Source of the DNA: Symsagittifera roscoffensis
Lineage: Eukaryota; Xenacoelomorpha; Acoela; Convolutidae
Reading direction: 5' to 3'
NCBI RefSeq assembly: GCF_963678635.1
Contig: NC_087062.1
Span: 97,209,705 to 97,269,704 of the forward strand
DNA length: 60,000 bases
Positions 36,660 to 48,739 of this stretch are shown here, piece after piece; the first letter of the stretch is position 1, and each line of letters starts with the position of its first letter. Below the pieces are notes generated by a model. It was not told the DNA's origin, made no database searches, and saw only the letters and a program-made list of their open reading frames with translations. The translations under genes were made by a program, and so were the position numbers.

Positions 36660-36815
36660 AAAGCAATGATAGCCGGTTACTGTGCAAGTAGCACAGAATG
36701 TTCCGACCATATTCTAAGAAAAAGTATTTGTTCATCCGTAAATTAGTTTCGTTTTTTTTCAGCGTGGTGTGAATACAAAACTTGAATAGAAAAATATTCG
36801 ACATTCATAGTAAGA
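36660..36815 (-). repeat. Dispersed repeat with TGTGCTA-TTGCACA core
   Basis: Minus-strand copy of the family at 13660 and 38805-39005: on the minus strand it reads CGGAACATTCTGTGCTACTT then GCACAGTAACCGGCTAT, and ATGAATGTCGAAT on its other side. Confidence 0.55.
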
Positions 36816-36819
36816 AGAG

Positions 36820-38240
36820 GCAAAACTTGTAGAAAAAGGACTAACAAAACAAAAAATATCAGAAAAAAGTTTAAAAAAGTTGAATTGAGTAAGTTTTCAC
36901 GGCCTAGACTAAGCGAAAGAAGCTATTTTAACCGTGCTCGCTCGCTTTATTTGCTCGAAATTAAACTAAAAATCAAAAAATGTAGACCTGTTTTTCTCGA
37001 TACTGGGACAACTTTTTGGAAATTTTTAAAATCTCTCGACCCGTTTTCATAACTACCTGATTTTGCGCGGAAGACAAAAAGAAAAAGAAAGAATAAGAAA
37101 AAAAAACTACAACACTCAAGTACAAAGTTTCTCTCCATTTTTAAAATGAACTGAACAAAAAACTGATTTTGGGAGCGCTGGGAGCTCTTAAGAATTCAAC
37201 TCCCTCGCCGCTCAAAGGGTCCTATTATGGTATTTCCTAAGAACAACAAATTTTGATCCAAAGACCTTAAACTTATTCGAGAGGCGCCTTGTGGCCGAAA
37301 TATACCATTATTAGGGACAGGCGCGGCAAAAAAAAACACATTTTTGCTCAAAACCTTCCAAAATGCCAAGTTGGTATAAGGACTCATTTTTAAAAGAAGT
37401 TTGCGATATCTTCATCTTCTTAAAACGTTTTATGTGGTCCATTTAGCTTGTTTTAATTCAAAATGAAATGATTTCTCAGCCGGGTCAATTTGGTGCCCAC
37501 GTTACGCAATGAAAAAGCAGGCATTAATTATCTAGAAGATAACAAATGGTCAACTTCCACTTGAAACGACAATTTGTAGCATTTGAAAAAACTTTATTTT
37601 GTCGCAAAGAATTTTTCCATATTAAATGTGTAACCAATTTTAAAATGAATTCATTAGGCAATGCACAGCAACCAAAAGGCCATGCCACAACAGTTTTGGG
37701 ACTCGATATGGAGTGTTTCGCGGAACTACTATGGAATCTTGATTATATTGCCTTGCGACCAATTTTCGCTTTTTTGTAAATGCGACGAATTGTTGTCACG
37801 ACCAAATGCCCCTTTGTGACAAATTATCGCCAAACTTATTTTTCATTCAAATCTTTATTACTTTGCAAAAAAAAAGCAAATTACTACCGAGCAAGCCAAT
37901 AAAGCAGAAGTTTCATGAATGGTAGGTTTGTTGTATACGGGCTAGGCACCATTGGTGTCTGCACTTAAAAAGACGTGGTTGAATGACGACAATTATAAGC
38001 TTATAAGTTTTAAACGACGACAATTAGAAAATTTACATTCAATCAAATTGACTAATAACTCGGCGAGAATTGGGAAACTGATCAATTTTGTTGGGTTAAC
38101 GTTCTTGCGAAGTCTTGCGAAATTCTGTTGGGCATACAACACTGTCGCAAGTCCCGAAAACAAAGTACTGATTAAGAAATAAACACACAAGCAAAATTAT
38201 CAAAATTGAGTAAATTCAAGTTCATAGACAATCATAAAAG
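36820..38240. other. Spacer without recognisable gene
   Basis: Includes a diverged copy (36960-37170) of the repeat at 46510-46740. Open frames are short and family-less. Confidence 0.4.
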
Positions 38241-38251
38241 ATCTACAGTTT

Positions 38252-38632
38252 CAGGGGCGGATTTAGGGGGGGGGGGGGCGGACGCCCTCCCTCAGGGATT
38301 CGACCCCCTGCCGACCCAAAGGGTCCCCCCTTTGATACTTTTTAAGAAATCCATTTTTGGCCGACCGACCCTAAAAATTTTCTAAAGGCGCCTTAGGCGC
38401 CAATATATACTAATTTTGAGGGGGGAGCGCGCGCCGAAAAAACGCAATTTTTCGGTCAAAATTTTCCAAAAAGTGCCTAAAAACGCCTTTTTTGACCTGT
38501 TTTTTTGGCCGAAATAGGGACACGACCGTGCTTTGGGAGAGCTCGAAAAATCAATTTGGTCGACCTAAAAAAAAAAAAAGGTCGTCAAAATTTTCGAAAA
38601 TTTTTTGAAAATCCGCCCCCCCCTCGACAAAA
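38252..38632 (+). mobile_element. hAT-like MITE copy
   Basis: Starts CAGGGGCGGATTTAGG, then a G run, the GGGATTCGACCCCCTGCC block and GGCGCCAATATATACTAATT, and ends in CCGCCCCCCCCTCGA. The opposite terminal repeat has been lost. Flanks TACAGTTT and TATCAGTTT may be a decayed target duplication. No coding capacity. Confidence 0.8.
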
Positions 38633-38804
38633 AGTTATCAGTTTGACGAAAAATTTTTTACAATAAAAATGTCACCAAGTTCAGCTCAAATAGTTGAGAG
38701 CAAAAATACAAGGAACTCGACTGGAATTATAAGCATAACGGGACTGAGACATATCTTTTAAAAATTACTTTTACAATTTTACAAAACTGTTTTTTAATTT
38801 GTCT

Positions 38805-39005
38805 GTTTTACTATGAGTGTCGAATATGCCTGAGTTTTAGTTTTCCGTTCAGATCCTTTCATCACCCACGCAGAGAAAACGACATTAATTTGAAAAAAAA
38901 TTTTCGTATTTTTTATAGGAGTATGATCGGAACATTCTGTGCTACTTGCACAGTACCCGGCTATACCTGTGAACTTTTTTCTGCTTTTTGGGACCAATGT
39001 AGCAA
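38805..39005 (+). repeat. Dispersed repeat with TGTGCTA-TTGCACA core
   Basis: Same-strand relative of 13660, sharing GAGTGTCGAATATGCCT and, 110 bases on, GATCGGAACATTCTGTGCTA then CTTGCACAGTACCCGGCTAT. It overlaps short open frames that are therefore repeat-derived. Confidence 0.55.
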
Positions 39006-39009
39006 CTGT

Positions 39010-41090
39010 CAAAAAATTTAGTTTCTGGTGTAATAAATTGATTTGTTTTAATGTTCTCCTTAAAAAATATTTTTCTCAAAAATTTATTTTCCCAAAATAC
39101 AACACGTTTTTGGAGACATTTCCTTTTATAAAGCAGAGAACAAATTTTTGCGCGTCGTCGCCTTTTTCAGGAGTTTTTTCACTTCCTAAATGGGGTTTAA
39201 TTTTTTCTAATCGGCTTTCAAATTGGGCTACTGTTCCCCCCTTCATTAAGCAAACAAACAAATCGTGTGCCGTTTAGTACCACATTTCAGCAATTCGTGC
39301 TAGCTGTGTCCGTGAGAAAAATTGACAATTGATAATTAAGTAATTTTATTGGAAAATTAGGTTTTTTAATGCTCGCACGATATATTTTAGCTATGTCACA
39401 AACGTGTGAGCGGCGAGTTCATATTTTAATGACCATCTCAGTTTGAGTTGTTGATGCAAATTAGACTGCCTAAACAACGTTAAGCACTATTTTTTTTACT
39501 AGATAGTGTTGACTTTTCTTTTTTTTTAAATAGCTTTTGGTTTTGCTTTTTAGAAAATATTGGAAATTTTTCTTTTTTGACACTTTAAACAAACATTTTA
39601 ATCCAGAAAATTTAAGGGACAAATGAAAAGGCCGTCGGATCACTGAGAGCTTCCCCAATAAGTATTTTCTCAGAGTTTGAAACATCTTTCTTCCCAATAA
39701 TTCGTTAAATTTTTCTAGACGGAAAAGAGTGAAAAGGAAACCTGTTAATTCTGAAATTCCACGCCCATTTTCACTTTCATTTAAAATGGGGGAGTAGCGA
39801 CAATCAAATGATCTTATTATCCTGGGAAAAAATGGAAAATTGCTTCAGTTGGGTGTTTCATTCTAAGAAAAACAAATTAGTCTAAAGTTTCAATTCATTC
39901 TAAACATCATTTATTTGTGTTAATGGAATTAATATTTATTTTCGCCTGATCAACTTTTCGATGAAGTGCACGTTTATCAAAATTAAATTTTTTACATAGG
40001 CAACAGACATGCTAATCGACACATGTGCTGTTTAATAGGTCGGTCTCAGCTTCGAATGATTTAATTGATCTCGAATTTTTTTTGTCATCTTGGTAAAATA
40101 CGCCGCATTTTAAACTGTAAAAATCCTTTGTTGTGTCTAATCGTGTTATACTTGAAACAAAAGCATGCGTATGGCTTCTTTTTTGCTCATTTTATGCGGA
40201 ATTGTTGTTTTTTTTTCAAAGAGGGATTGTTCACTTGCGACTTATTTTTGCCGTTCCATTTTTCCATTGCAGAGTGGAAACTTCTTTTATTTGATTGGCC
40301 GTTATAAGCAGCTGAAGATAGCATGTATTTATGTCTTATTGATTCGTAAATTCCTTCTTTATATTTGCTTTAGGCGTTTTGTTGTTAAATTTTGATCAAT
40401 GATCAAATCTGGCCTTTATTTGACCAGAAGTAAATTTAAAATTGATTATTTTCTAATCCGCCGTGGATACACAGCTTTTACACTCCTTTCCGCGATTTAA
40501 TTTTTACCAGGATTTAATCTGAGTTTTGTAAATTAATCCTTTCTCCAAGGCTTTCAAAATCTTCAAGGTTTGGTTTAATATATTGGTTATTCACAGTTTT
40601 AAACATTTTGTATTATTGTTCATAGCGTATTTTTATTGACATCCAGACATTTTTATTGTTTTTTTTTGCTTTGAAATTCATAATTCTTATTTACAAAAAT
40701 TTTATAACCGATTTTTTTTTACCTGGTTCACTTTTCTATCTTTACTTGACAAAGGCTTACTTTTCTATCTTAATCTTTGTTCACCTGAATTCTAATTATT
40801 TTGCCCAGTTAATCTCTTCAAAGAGCCTTCGACAATTTTTTAATTACTACTTCCTTGTACTTTTTCCGGTTTCATAAATTTTTTTTTCAATTTTGGTAAT
40901 TCAGTCACATTCACCAAGTCGCAATTAGTGTATATGTAACCATAAACGGAAAATTGTAAAAATGTAGCGACCTTGTAGCTAGAAAAACAAGATAAATTGA
41001 TTGATACATTTAGTCTTTCGCTTTCCCATAATTCTACGTGACACAATTCGTCTGCTCTCAGATTTTTTTTATTTTTCTCTGAAATCCTGA
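39010..41090. other. Spacer, presumed 5' flank of opsin-like exon A
   Basis: AT-rich, T-run-rich DNA. No gene, transposon or clear promoter box can be supported. Confidence 0.4.
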
Positions 41091-41151
41091 TTCAATGTCA
41101 TTGACAACCGCTACCATCAATAGCATCAATAGCATCGGTAGCATTGATAGC

Positions 41152-41360
41152 ATGTCAGTTGACAATTTCACGTTCTGTGAAAATTTGTTGGCTTCGAGAA
41201 TTGAGAAAGATTTCAAATGGAGTGAAGCGGATGGAAATTGGGAGGAAGTTTTTTACGCGCCCATTCCCGACTTTGTACACTACATGTGCGCGTGTATTCT
41301 GGTCTGTCTTTTGGTTCCTGGAATTCTCGGAAACTCGGCAGCCATCGCCATCTTTATTCA
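41152..41360 (+). CDS. Opsin-like class A GPCR, first coding exon (copy A)
   Basis: Encodes an extracellular N-terminus and transmembrane helix 1 of a rhodopsin-class receptor. Seen: glycosylation sequon NFT, the segment WEEVFYAPIPDFVHY, then helix 1 with GILGNSAAIAIF, where the GN asparagine is the class A position 1.50. The 'IPD-HY...G-LGN..I..F' spacing resembles r-opsins such as melanopsin. The exon ends at ATT CA|GTGAGT (donor 41361, phase 2). I start at the second ATG because it aligns with the start of the paralogue at 48740. The upstream ATG at 41095 would add 19 residues of Ile-Asn-Ser-type triplet repeat. The retinal-binding lysine would be in helix 7 and is not in the window, so another peptide-type receptor remains possible. 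Confidence 0.6.
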
Positions 41361-42667
41361 GTGAGTAGTACCCTTCAAGATTTTCCTTATTTGAAAAACT
41401 AACTTTACGTTGCCATAATGTAATGAAGTTTTGCATGGTCAACAAACGAGCTTTTGTGAACAGATTTCTCCTTCATACCTTACATCGTAAAATTACACAT
41501 TCATCCATAATAACATGCAAGACATTTGAAAAAATGGAAAAATTGAAATGTGTGCGGGGGGGGGGGGGGCTGGAAAAGTCAAAAAGAGCCAAAAAAAACG
41601 AGCAATTTGTGAAGGTTTTTTGCTCCCATCTACAAAAGGTACGCTACTTCTAGTTACTGGCAGAATTGTCTGAATTTTAAGTTGGCTGAATTCTCTTTGG
41701 CTGAATTGCCTGGACGCAATAGTAAATATGTCGCTAAGCCGGTGGCGTCACAAGTGTAGGTTTAGAAAAATTGTCTCCTTTTTTCTAGAACAGCCATTTC
41801 AAAAAATTCGAGCTCTGCCGAAACCCATGAAAACTTTTTTTTGAAAAAATGGCGTTATGAGCTTTTTTTGGATGTTGACCATAATTTCTTAGTTTTTTTT
41901 CCTCTTATAATTAATAAATATGGCCGCCGGCGACGCCTTATGAAAAATTTAAAGGTCGCCATAGCCAACTTTTAAATTTTTCATATTTAAAGTCCTTAAA
42001 ATTTAAAGTTGATGTGGTAAAACACGTGTCCGGACAAACTCTACTGGGAAAAAGTAACGACTGGAAATACTTGGTGACCAAAAAGGCGGTCGCTGACGTT
42101 CCTACTACTCAACATCTCCCCTCCCCCTCACCCCTTCTCTCTACCCATCTTCCCTCTGGAAACAATACTGCCGCAGGGAAAAAATAAAAGATTAGTCCAT
42201 TGAAAGACTTTTTTTGAGATGCCTTTTCATGAGGACAATTTATTTTTTATTGTTATCTGCTCTTAATGAGAATTGCCCGGAAGAATAATTTAAGGCTGAA
42301 GTCAATATTGTTTTTTTTCTAAAATGCAATTATCCTAAGCCGCATTAAAAACTCTAATTGTTACAAATTTGTGTGTTTTAAAGGTCTCTAAGGCAAAATC
42401 CTTTTTAAGGCATTATGACCAAATACTCAAGAAACTGCTAGATTTCTAAAGCTCGAGTCGAACTTTTGCATAAAACTTTTCATGAATAGGAGCTACATGA
42501 ACCCAATCTTTAAAACGATTGGTTCCCAAGTTATCACGAAAAAAATTGACCAAATCGCGCCTAATTAGGAGCTCAAAAATTAGAAAATTAGGCTCATTTA
42601 TCCCCTTCCATGGCAAATTAAAGACTAAAGTTTGGGCTTATTCAGTCCCTTTTGTACAAAAACAATT

Positions 42668-42738
42668 CTTCCTTGGGGGACTCGAACTGACTCCTTGAGT
42701 GCTCATTGAGGGCTCTGTACCACCTCTGTTCTACCAAT
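42668..42738 (-). repeat. tRNA-like fragment
   Basis: Minus strand has A-box-like TGGTAGAACAGAGGTGG and B-box-like CAGTTCGAGTCCC at tRNA spacing, with a pairable CTCA-TGAG in between. Acceptor and T stems pair poorly, so probably a tRNA-derived SINE remnant. Confidence 0.35.
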
Positions 42739-43047
42739 AATTAAAATTGCTGTTTGTTTCTATTTGTCTATTGAAACTAAAATTAGAAAACTGAATTAGT
42801 CCAATTTGCTTTTATTTTCTAGTCAAATCTGAATTAAAAAAATATAATTTCAGATCTCTTATCTTGAAATACAAAAAAGACATTGCAGGCAAGTGCAATG
42901 AATGTGACATAGCTTTGGATAAGAACACCCAACATTTCCCCAACGACTCTCCAAAATCACATTTTAAGAGCTTAAGCTAAAATTAAGATTTAGTTACAAA
43001 GCCCGAACAGAAGACATCTTAATACCTTATTGTTCTGATTTTCGAAC

Positions 43048-43608
43048 AAAGTGACGGAATATTTGAGCTAGGAGGGTTTTTTTCACCAGACAAGTTTCGA
43101 CTTTTTAACCAGCCAAGTTTTTATATCATTAAAAAGTATGGTTGTGAGCTGAAATCTAAAAACATAATTTACCTGTGATCATTTTTCGTCAAGTTATAAA
43201 AGTTTAAAAATTGTCATTTTCGCCAATTTGGGACAATTAGCGCTCGATGATTTAATTCGCGCTATTAACACGTTAGCGGAGATTTAATCCATCTTAGAAA
43301 ATGCAAATAGCTTGCTTCAACCAACTTGGACTAATTTCTAAGATGAACTAAACCTCCGCTTACGCGTTAATAGCGCGAAACATTTCATCGAGCGCCTAGT
43401 GTCTCAAACTGGCCGAAATGGTAATCCTTAAACCTTTATACTTTTTTGAAAAAAGATCACAGGTGAATTATGGTTTCAAAATTCAGCTCAAGGCAACAAA
43501 AATTTTTAGAAGATAAATAAAAACTTTGTCAAAAATGGTTAGTTAAAAGTGAAAACTTGTCTGAAAATATACACCCCGAGCACAAATATTCCGTCACTTT
43601 GTGCGAAA
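43048..43608. mobile_element. Foldback element, about 265-bp inverted arms
   Basis: From ACAAAGTGACGGAATATTTG to its reverse complement CAAATATTCCGTCACTTTGT, the two halves mirror each other: GGTGAATTATG versus CATAATTTACC, CGCTCGATGA on both sides, CGCGCTATTAA on both sides, GCGGAG and CATCTTAGAAA near the centre, with a short unpaired middle at about 43312-43332. Arms differ by roughly 15-20% and small indels, so it is not recent. No open frame and no clear target duplication. Confidence 0.85.
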
Positions 43609-43751
43609 TGCAGAATAAAAAGGTATTGCAATGATTTTTTTAATACTGGGAGCAAAATATATCACTTTTTTTCCCGGCTTTCGGAGAAAATGAAGAATAA
43701 ATATGCTCGTGTTGATTTTTTTTTATTCAGATCAACTCTCCATTTGATTTC

Positions 43752-43815
43752 ACTCGGGTATCAATCCATGGATATTTGAAATCCTAGACGGGTTGCGCTC
43801 ACCACTAGACTGTCC
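43752..43815 (-). repeat. tRNA-like fragment beside foldback element
   Basis: On the minus strand AGTCTAGTGGTGAGCGC (A-box-like) and GGATTGATACCCG (B-box-like) lie at tRNA spacing. It overlaps a short open frame. Probably the pol III head of a SINE. Confidence 0.4.
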
Positions 43816-45589
43816 TGACTAATAGAATGCTGTGAAAAGCTCACCGATAGACTAACGGGGCTATAAAAGCGCTGTGATACGCTGTTTCTGAAACGCGCAT
43901 TATTCACGGGTGGCGATTTATCCCGCACTACAAAATGGTTCAAAAATCAATTGGGTCGGACAATTGGTCTTATTAATTCCATACATGAATCTCCGGCTCT
44001 TCTCAAGCTTCCTTACCCCTCGTAAAATAACAAAAAAACACTCGAAAACTGTTTACACGGCAATTTCAAAGTGTGAAACGTTCTGAAGTTTGTTCACCTG
44101 TTCGCAGTTTATAACATGAAAAGTCGTTTTAAAAAGACTTTCTTGAGTTTAATTTCAGAAAAAAAAATCAAAAAGGAGGGGAACTGGAAAAGAGCCGATT
44201 CGTCATATTCATCTTAAAATTCATAGTTTGTCAATACTTCATTAACCAAAAACTTTTCTAGACCAGTTTATGGATAGTCGGATAATTTTTATTTTTATAT
44301 ACTTTCATTTTTTTTGAAAATTTGATCAATTTTCATAGAGCGTAAAATGCCCTATAAACCTTAAAACACATTCGGAGCAATCCGGGCTTCGCCCTGGTAC
44401 AAGCAGTCTTGTTATCATATAAAATAAATCGGCAGGTCGGGATGAAATATATGAGCAGTAGCAACAATAGCACAAACCACAATGTTTGAGGAAAAAACTC
44501 GCAAAGCAAACAAGACTGTTTGTATCAGGTCAAAGCCTTGTAAGTTCCACCTGCCTTTTAAGTTCTGTGGAGCAGTGTTCGTTTTATAAAAACTGATGAA
44601 TTTTTCAAAAAAAATTCATCCTCCCTCAAGCCATATAAGTGATAGATTTCGCTCCTATTAAAATACCAGTTATGGCACATTGCAACCAATTTGGAACAAT
44701 TTCTTAGACAATTGCTAAGACGAAAGCCGAAATATTTAATGTGATTTTTTTGATAACTTTATAGTTGATTGATAGTCGGTGGCGTAAGCTGGAGTTTTCT
44801 AGGATGGGTTCTGTTTTTCAAAATATAGCAAACTTTCTTTTTAAATTGACCAAAATGACTTTCCCAGCTACCTTAAAAACCTATTGAAATCCCATTTTTC
44901 GGAAAACACTCTCTCAGTTATTGAAAACAAACCTGGCAGTTATGATATTTTTGACAAAAAAACGTTTTGACTAAAAAATGGCGTTGTCTAAAATTTGGCG
45001 TTTTTTGGGGGCGCTAACATTTTTGACTAGAAAAGCGCGTTTTGGAGCTCGCATGGCCGATCAGAGTTGGCTGATTATACGCGCGCGCCCGTTTTGGCCA
45101 GCCGCAATTTGAGTCTGCCAGAATTGAGTGCGCGCAGAAAGTTAGCCAGAAATGAGTTTTAAATGCGCATGGTCAGCCCATAAGTGCAAAATTTTCAGAT
45201 CATTTGGCCAGAATTGTTTGATAAAAACTTGTTTGAAATTCCAAAAATGCTTGTTTGGTTACAAAATTGCCTCTGCGAGAACCACCTTGATTTTCGGGCG
45301 ATTTCAAAATTTATATAAAAAACGGCAAAATTCGAGTTGTCGGATCCCAGTTTTTCACATTTTTTAAAATATCAGAAGCCCCCTGAGTTTAAATCTGGAA
45401 AAATTTTCGGTGAAAACAATGTTTTAAGCTGATAATGGACCCAAATAAGAATTCAGTCCTTTCAAGCTGTAATAAACTTCATTTGATTTATAGCTGTTAT
45501 CTTGAATTGTGAAAATATGCTTGAACGTGAATAAATTACACCAGTTGCCTGAATTTGTACAACTAAAGTACGCATTGATATAGAAATTA

Positions 45590-45900
45590 TCAACTGGTTT
45601 TTTTATTATTCGATGAATTAATATATTGTAAATTTCTGATAAAAAAATTAGTATTGAAACAAATACACAAAAGCGCTGTTACATGAACGCACGCACGCAC
45701 GTCCGTTATAAACACACGTTATCACTAGAATCCACCTGAGAGTCTGCAACGGGTGTAAAGCAAAAGCCATCACAAGTTTCTGCCTGGGGGTGCCTGCGTG
45801 CGTTCATGAAATCACGTTTTTGTGTATTCGTTTTAATTATAATTATGTACCTAATCATAAATTAACACGATTTAATTTATCGAATAGAATGAAACAAGTC
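45590..45900. mobile_element. Inverted-repeat element with ACGCACGCACG arms
   Basis: Left arm about 45597-45704 and right arm about 45787-45895 are reverse complements with moderate divergence; inner ends read CATGAACGCACGCACG and TGCGTGCGTTCATG, and both carry TACACAAAA/TTTTGTGTA. A relative lies at 23763-23870, and sequence to the right (to about 46010) matches the reverse complement of 23645-23770. Likely a MITE; the precise borders are uncertain. Confidence 0.7.
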
Positions 45901-46144
45901 CATTACTTCAGTTCTGGTCCCGCGTCAAAACAACCTCCGCCATTTCCATTGGTCGAAAACCAATGTGGTGCCAAATTATCTGGTCGAGTTTATGCGTGAG
46001 CGAATTGAACTGGATAGCATTGAGGCATTCTTAAAAGTTTCTACACTTCTGAAATAATTTGAAAATTTGTCCGGTTTTGAACCTACGCTAAAACGCATTA
46101 GAAAAAGGTATGGATTGTTGCCCAAAGCCACGAACCGGTAAATT

Positions 46145-46459
46145 CAGGGGGCGGATTTTCAAAAATTTTCAAAATTTGTCGACTTTTTTTGGTCGACAAA
46201 GTTGATTTTCCGAGCTCTCCCAAAGCACTATAAAGACCCCGTTTTGGCCAAAATTTCTGCGCCACAGGCAAAATTTTGAAAAAAAAGCAGGCCAAAAAGT
46301 CGTTTATAGGCACTTTTTGGAAAGTTTTAACCAAAAAGTTACTGGATTTCTCAAAATAGTACTAAGGGGTGACCCTTTGGGTCGGCAGGGGGTCGAATCC
46401 CTAAAAGAAAAGCGTCCGCCCCATTCCCCTCCCCCTCCCCTAAATCAAATCCGCCCCTG
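46145..46459 (-). mobile_element. hAT-like MITE, complete, with 8-bp target duplication
   Basis: A 315-base element starts CAGGGGGCGGATTTTC and ends AATCCGCCCCTG, giving terminal inverted repeats. It is flanked by a perfect 8-base direct repeat GGTAAATT (46137-46144 and 46460-46467). Eight-base duplications and CAGGG-type ends are characteristic of the hAT superfamily. It has no transposase and is non-autonomous. Orientation follows the 51105 copy. Confidence 0.9.
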
Positions 46460-46509
46460 GGTAAATTAAAAAAAACTGATACAAAACAGTAAGAAAATTC
46501 TACTCAAGA

Positions 46510-46740
46510 CTAAAACTTTTAACTGGTTTTCTCAATACTCGGATATTTTTTGTAAATGTCATTCGAATCACGTGTGGAAGAGCAATTATATGACATATAA
46601 TTGAACACTTTCCGATCGTTATTTGTAGTATCTGCTTTTGCGTGGAAAACAACTAGAAAAATTAAAAACAAAAAACTAAAACACACCCAATTACATAGCT
46701 CCTCGTCAATTTTAATGGTCAGAGCAATTACCTGATTTCG
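46510..46740 (+). repeat. Dispersed repeat related to 36960 and 12830
   Basis: Shares a TTTTCTCAATACTCGG-type start, a CTTTTGCGTGGAAAACAA block and an AAAACTAAAACACACCCAA block with the other copies. Non-coding. Confidence 0.45.
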
Positions 46741-46989
46741 GAGACCCTGAATTATTATTCAGATTTAAATAATTAAGTATTAAGACTTAATTTTTCACTT
46801 GAAAAATTAAAAATGGCTTCGAAATATCTGAACATGAACACAAATTTTATCCAAAAACCTGTGTATGCAATGACACTGAAAATACGAGTTGCCTCAATAC
46901 AAGGTAAATGTTTGTGAATAATTTTTTCTCCGATGCGCTGATGGCAAAACTGATGTTCTTGTAGAATGAAAAATTGCCCATTAACAGAC

Positions 46990-47110
46990 CAAGTTAAAAT
47001 CTTCTGCTCTGATTAATAAGCTTGGTTCTGATTGGCTGAAAGTTCCCACTTAGAACCATGTTAACACCCCCTCTCTCAGCCGCCTTGGGGGGATATTAAC
47101 TTGGTCCTGC
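46990..47110 (-). repeat. Palindromic dispersed repeat, TTAACTTGGT family
   Basis: Contains GACCAAGTTAAAATCTTC, a central TGATTGGCTGAAAG and GGGGATATTAACTTGGTCC, in the pattern seen at 13735 and 55646. Confidence 0.5.
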
Positions 47111-48739
47111 ATATTTTCTCAATGAATTAGAATAAAAACAAGTTCATATTCTTCCACTTAATAACAATCTTTGGCTCTTTTCCAGTTCCCCCCCCCTTTC
47201 ATTTTTTTCTGAAATTCATTACATGAAAGTCCTTTTAAAATAATTTTTAATGTTAAAAACTGCATTAAAACGTGTTAGCGTGAACAACTGAACAAATTTT
47301 CGTAACATTTCTAACATGCAAATTGCCATGTGAACAATTTTTGAACATCTCTGTTTTGTAATTTAACAAGGGGGGGGACTGGAAAAGAGCCCAATCTTTG
47401 ACAGTACAAACTTTTGTAGTCTGATATTATAAAAATAACAGATAATCACAAGATATTATCGAAAATTTTAGTCCTTTATTTTCTATATTTTTCTAAATGA
47501 ATTATCCTTTCCGTCAACGTCACTAGTCTTATAATTGTAAGTGGAAGTCAGTTTGGAGATATCGCAATCAGCTTGTAAAATTCATTTCTGAGCTTGCGTA
47601 ACTGCTTTTGTAAACATTCAACAATTTTCGTGTTGGTGGTGTAGCTTTTCGGCCCCGCCTCGTCGCAGCTAGATTTTCATTGGCTGCTATGGTTGCTAAC
47701 GCATCCCTTATTCAGTCACGGAAAACCACATCGTTTTCTGCAAACTTCTTTTGAAATGCGACCTATTTTTGATTTAATTAACCAGGAAATGCAGAAATTT
47801 TGGCCTGATAATACAGCACTTGAATTATTTTCAAATTTTTTAATCTTAGAAATAATTTTCTAAAATTAACAAACGGAAACGCATCAAAAAGTTTATTTAA
47901 GTGTGTATGACAATTCATTTCCTTTTAAAAATCAAAGTACTGAAAACTCGAGCCATTTTGGCCACAATTTTTTCTTTTCAATTGTCTTTTTCAATAAGAT
48001 TTATGTCCGCTAGACATAGACAGACAGCTAGTTTATTTCATTAACAACGCAGAATTTTTAATAAACCTCAAGAACATCAAAAATGGTGGCCCCAAGTTGG
48101 TAAGAAGTTGACTGAAAAGTTGATTAAAAGAAACCGATCCCACGCTGCATTTTTTTATACAAAGTTTTCACTCCCAGATTTTGGACGAAGTGTTGAAAAT
48201 CATAACAAGGAAATAGTGGGGTTCAAATTTGGTTTTCAGGACCCGTCTATTGATTATTTATCCCTTTTAAGCTAGCTAACCTTGAACTTTTCCAGGTTAA
48301 GTAACTTGAATTTTCCAACAAGTGTCTTTTTTTCGGAGGCCTGGTTCTTCGAAGACATGCTTTGTTTTTCAGCTTTATCTTAAAGCGCCTTAAAGTTAAA
48401 TTACTTATATCCAATTGCTTATAAAATAAACTAGCTGTAATTTATAACTTATCAAACTTCAAACGACTTGTTGTGTGCAATATTTTTTTTCTAAATGCCT
48501 TTCTAGCAAAGTCCTCTGAAACAATTAAACCGAACTGAAACATCTTTGAAAATAAAACGCAAATTAAATTCCGCAAATCGACTGTCAAAGAACTCGGTAC
48601 ATTATAGCTCTAATTACCGTTTCTTTATTTTTCAAAACGAAAAAAGACTTGCTTTTGATTTTAGTTGTTGTTTGCTGATAATTTTTGTTTTGAAGCGCTA
48701 AATTTTGCTCCAAGCATACAGCCTTTTCTAATTTTTCCG

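Larger units (their letters stand above)
41361..48739. other. Region between the two opsin-like exons, intron or spacer
   Basis: This is 7.4 kb after a phase-2 donor. I searched by eye for helices 2-7 (LRTP, LAVSD, DRY, NP..Y-like motifs) and found none. It holds repeats only: poly-G (41559), GGTGGCGT-type repeats (41750, 44780), a tRNA-like fragment, a 560-bp foldback element, an inverted-repeat element and a MITE. Confidence 0.5.
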
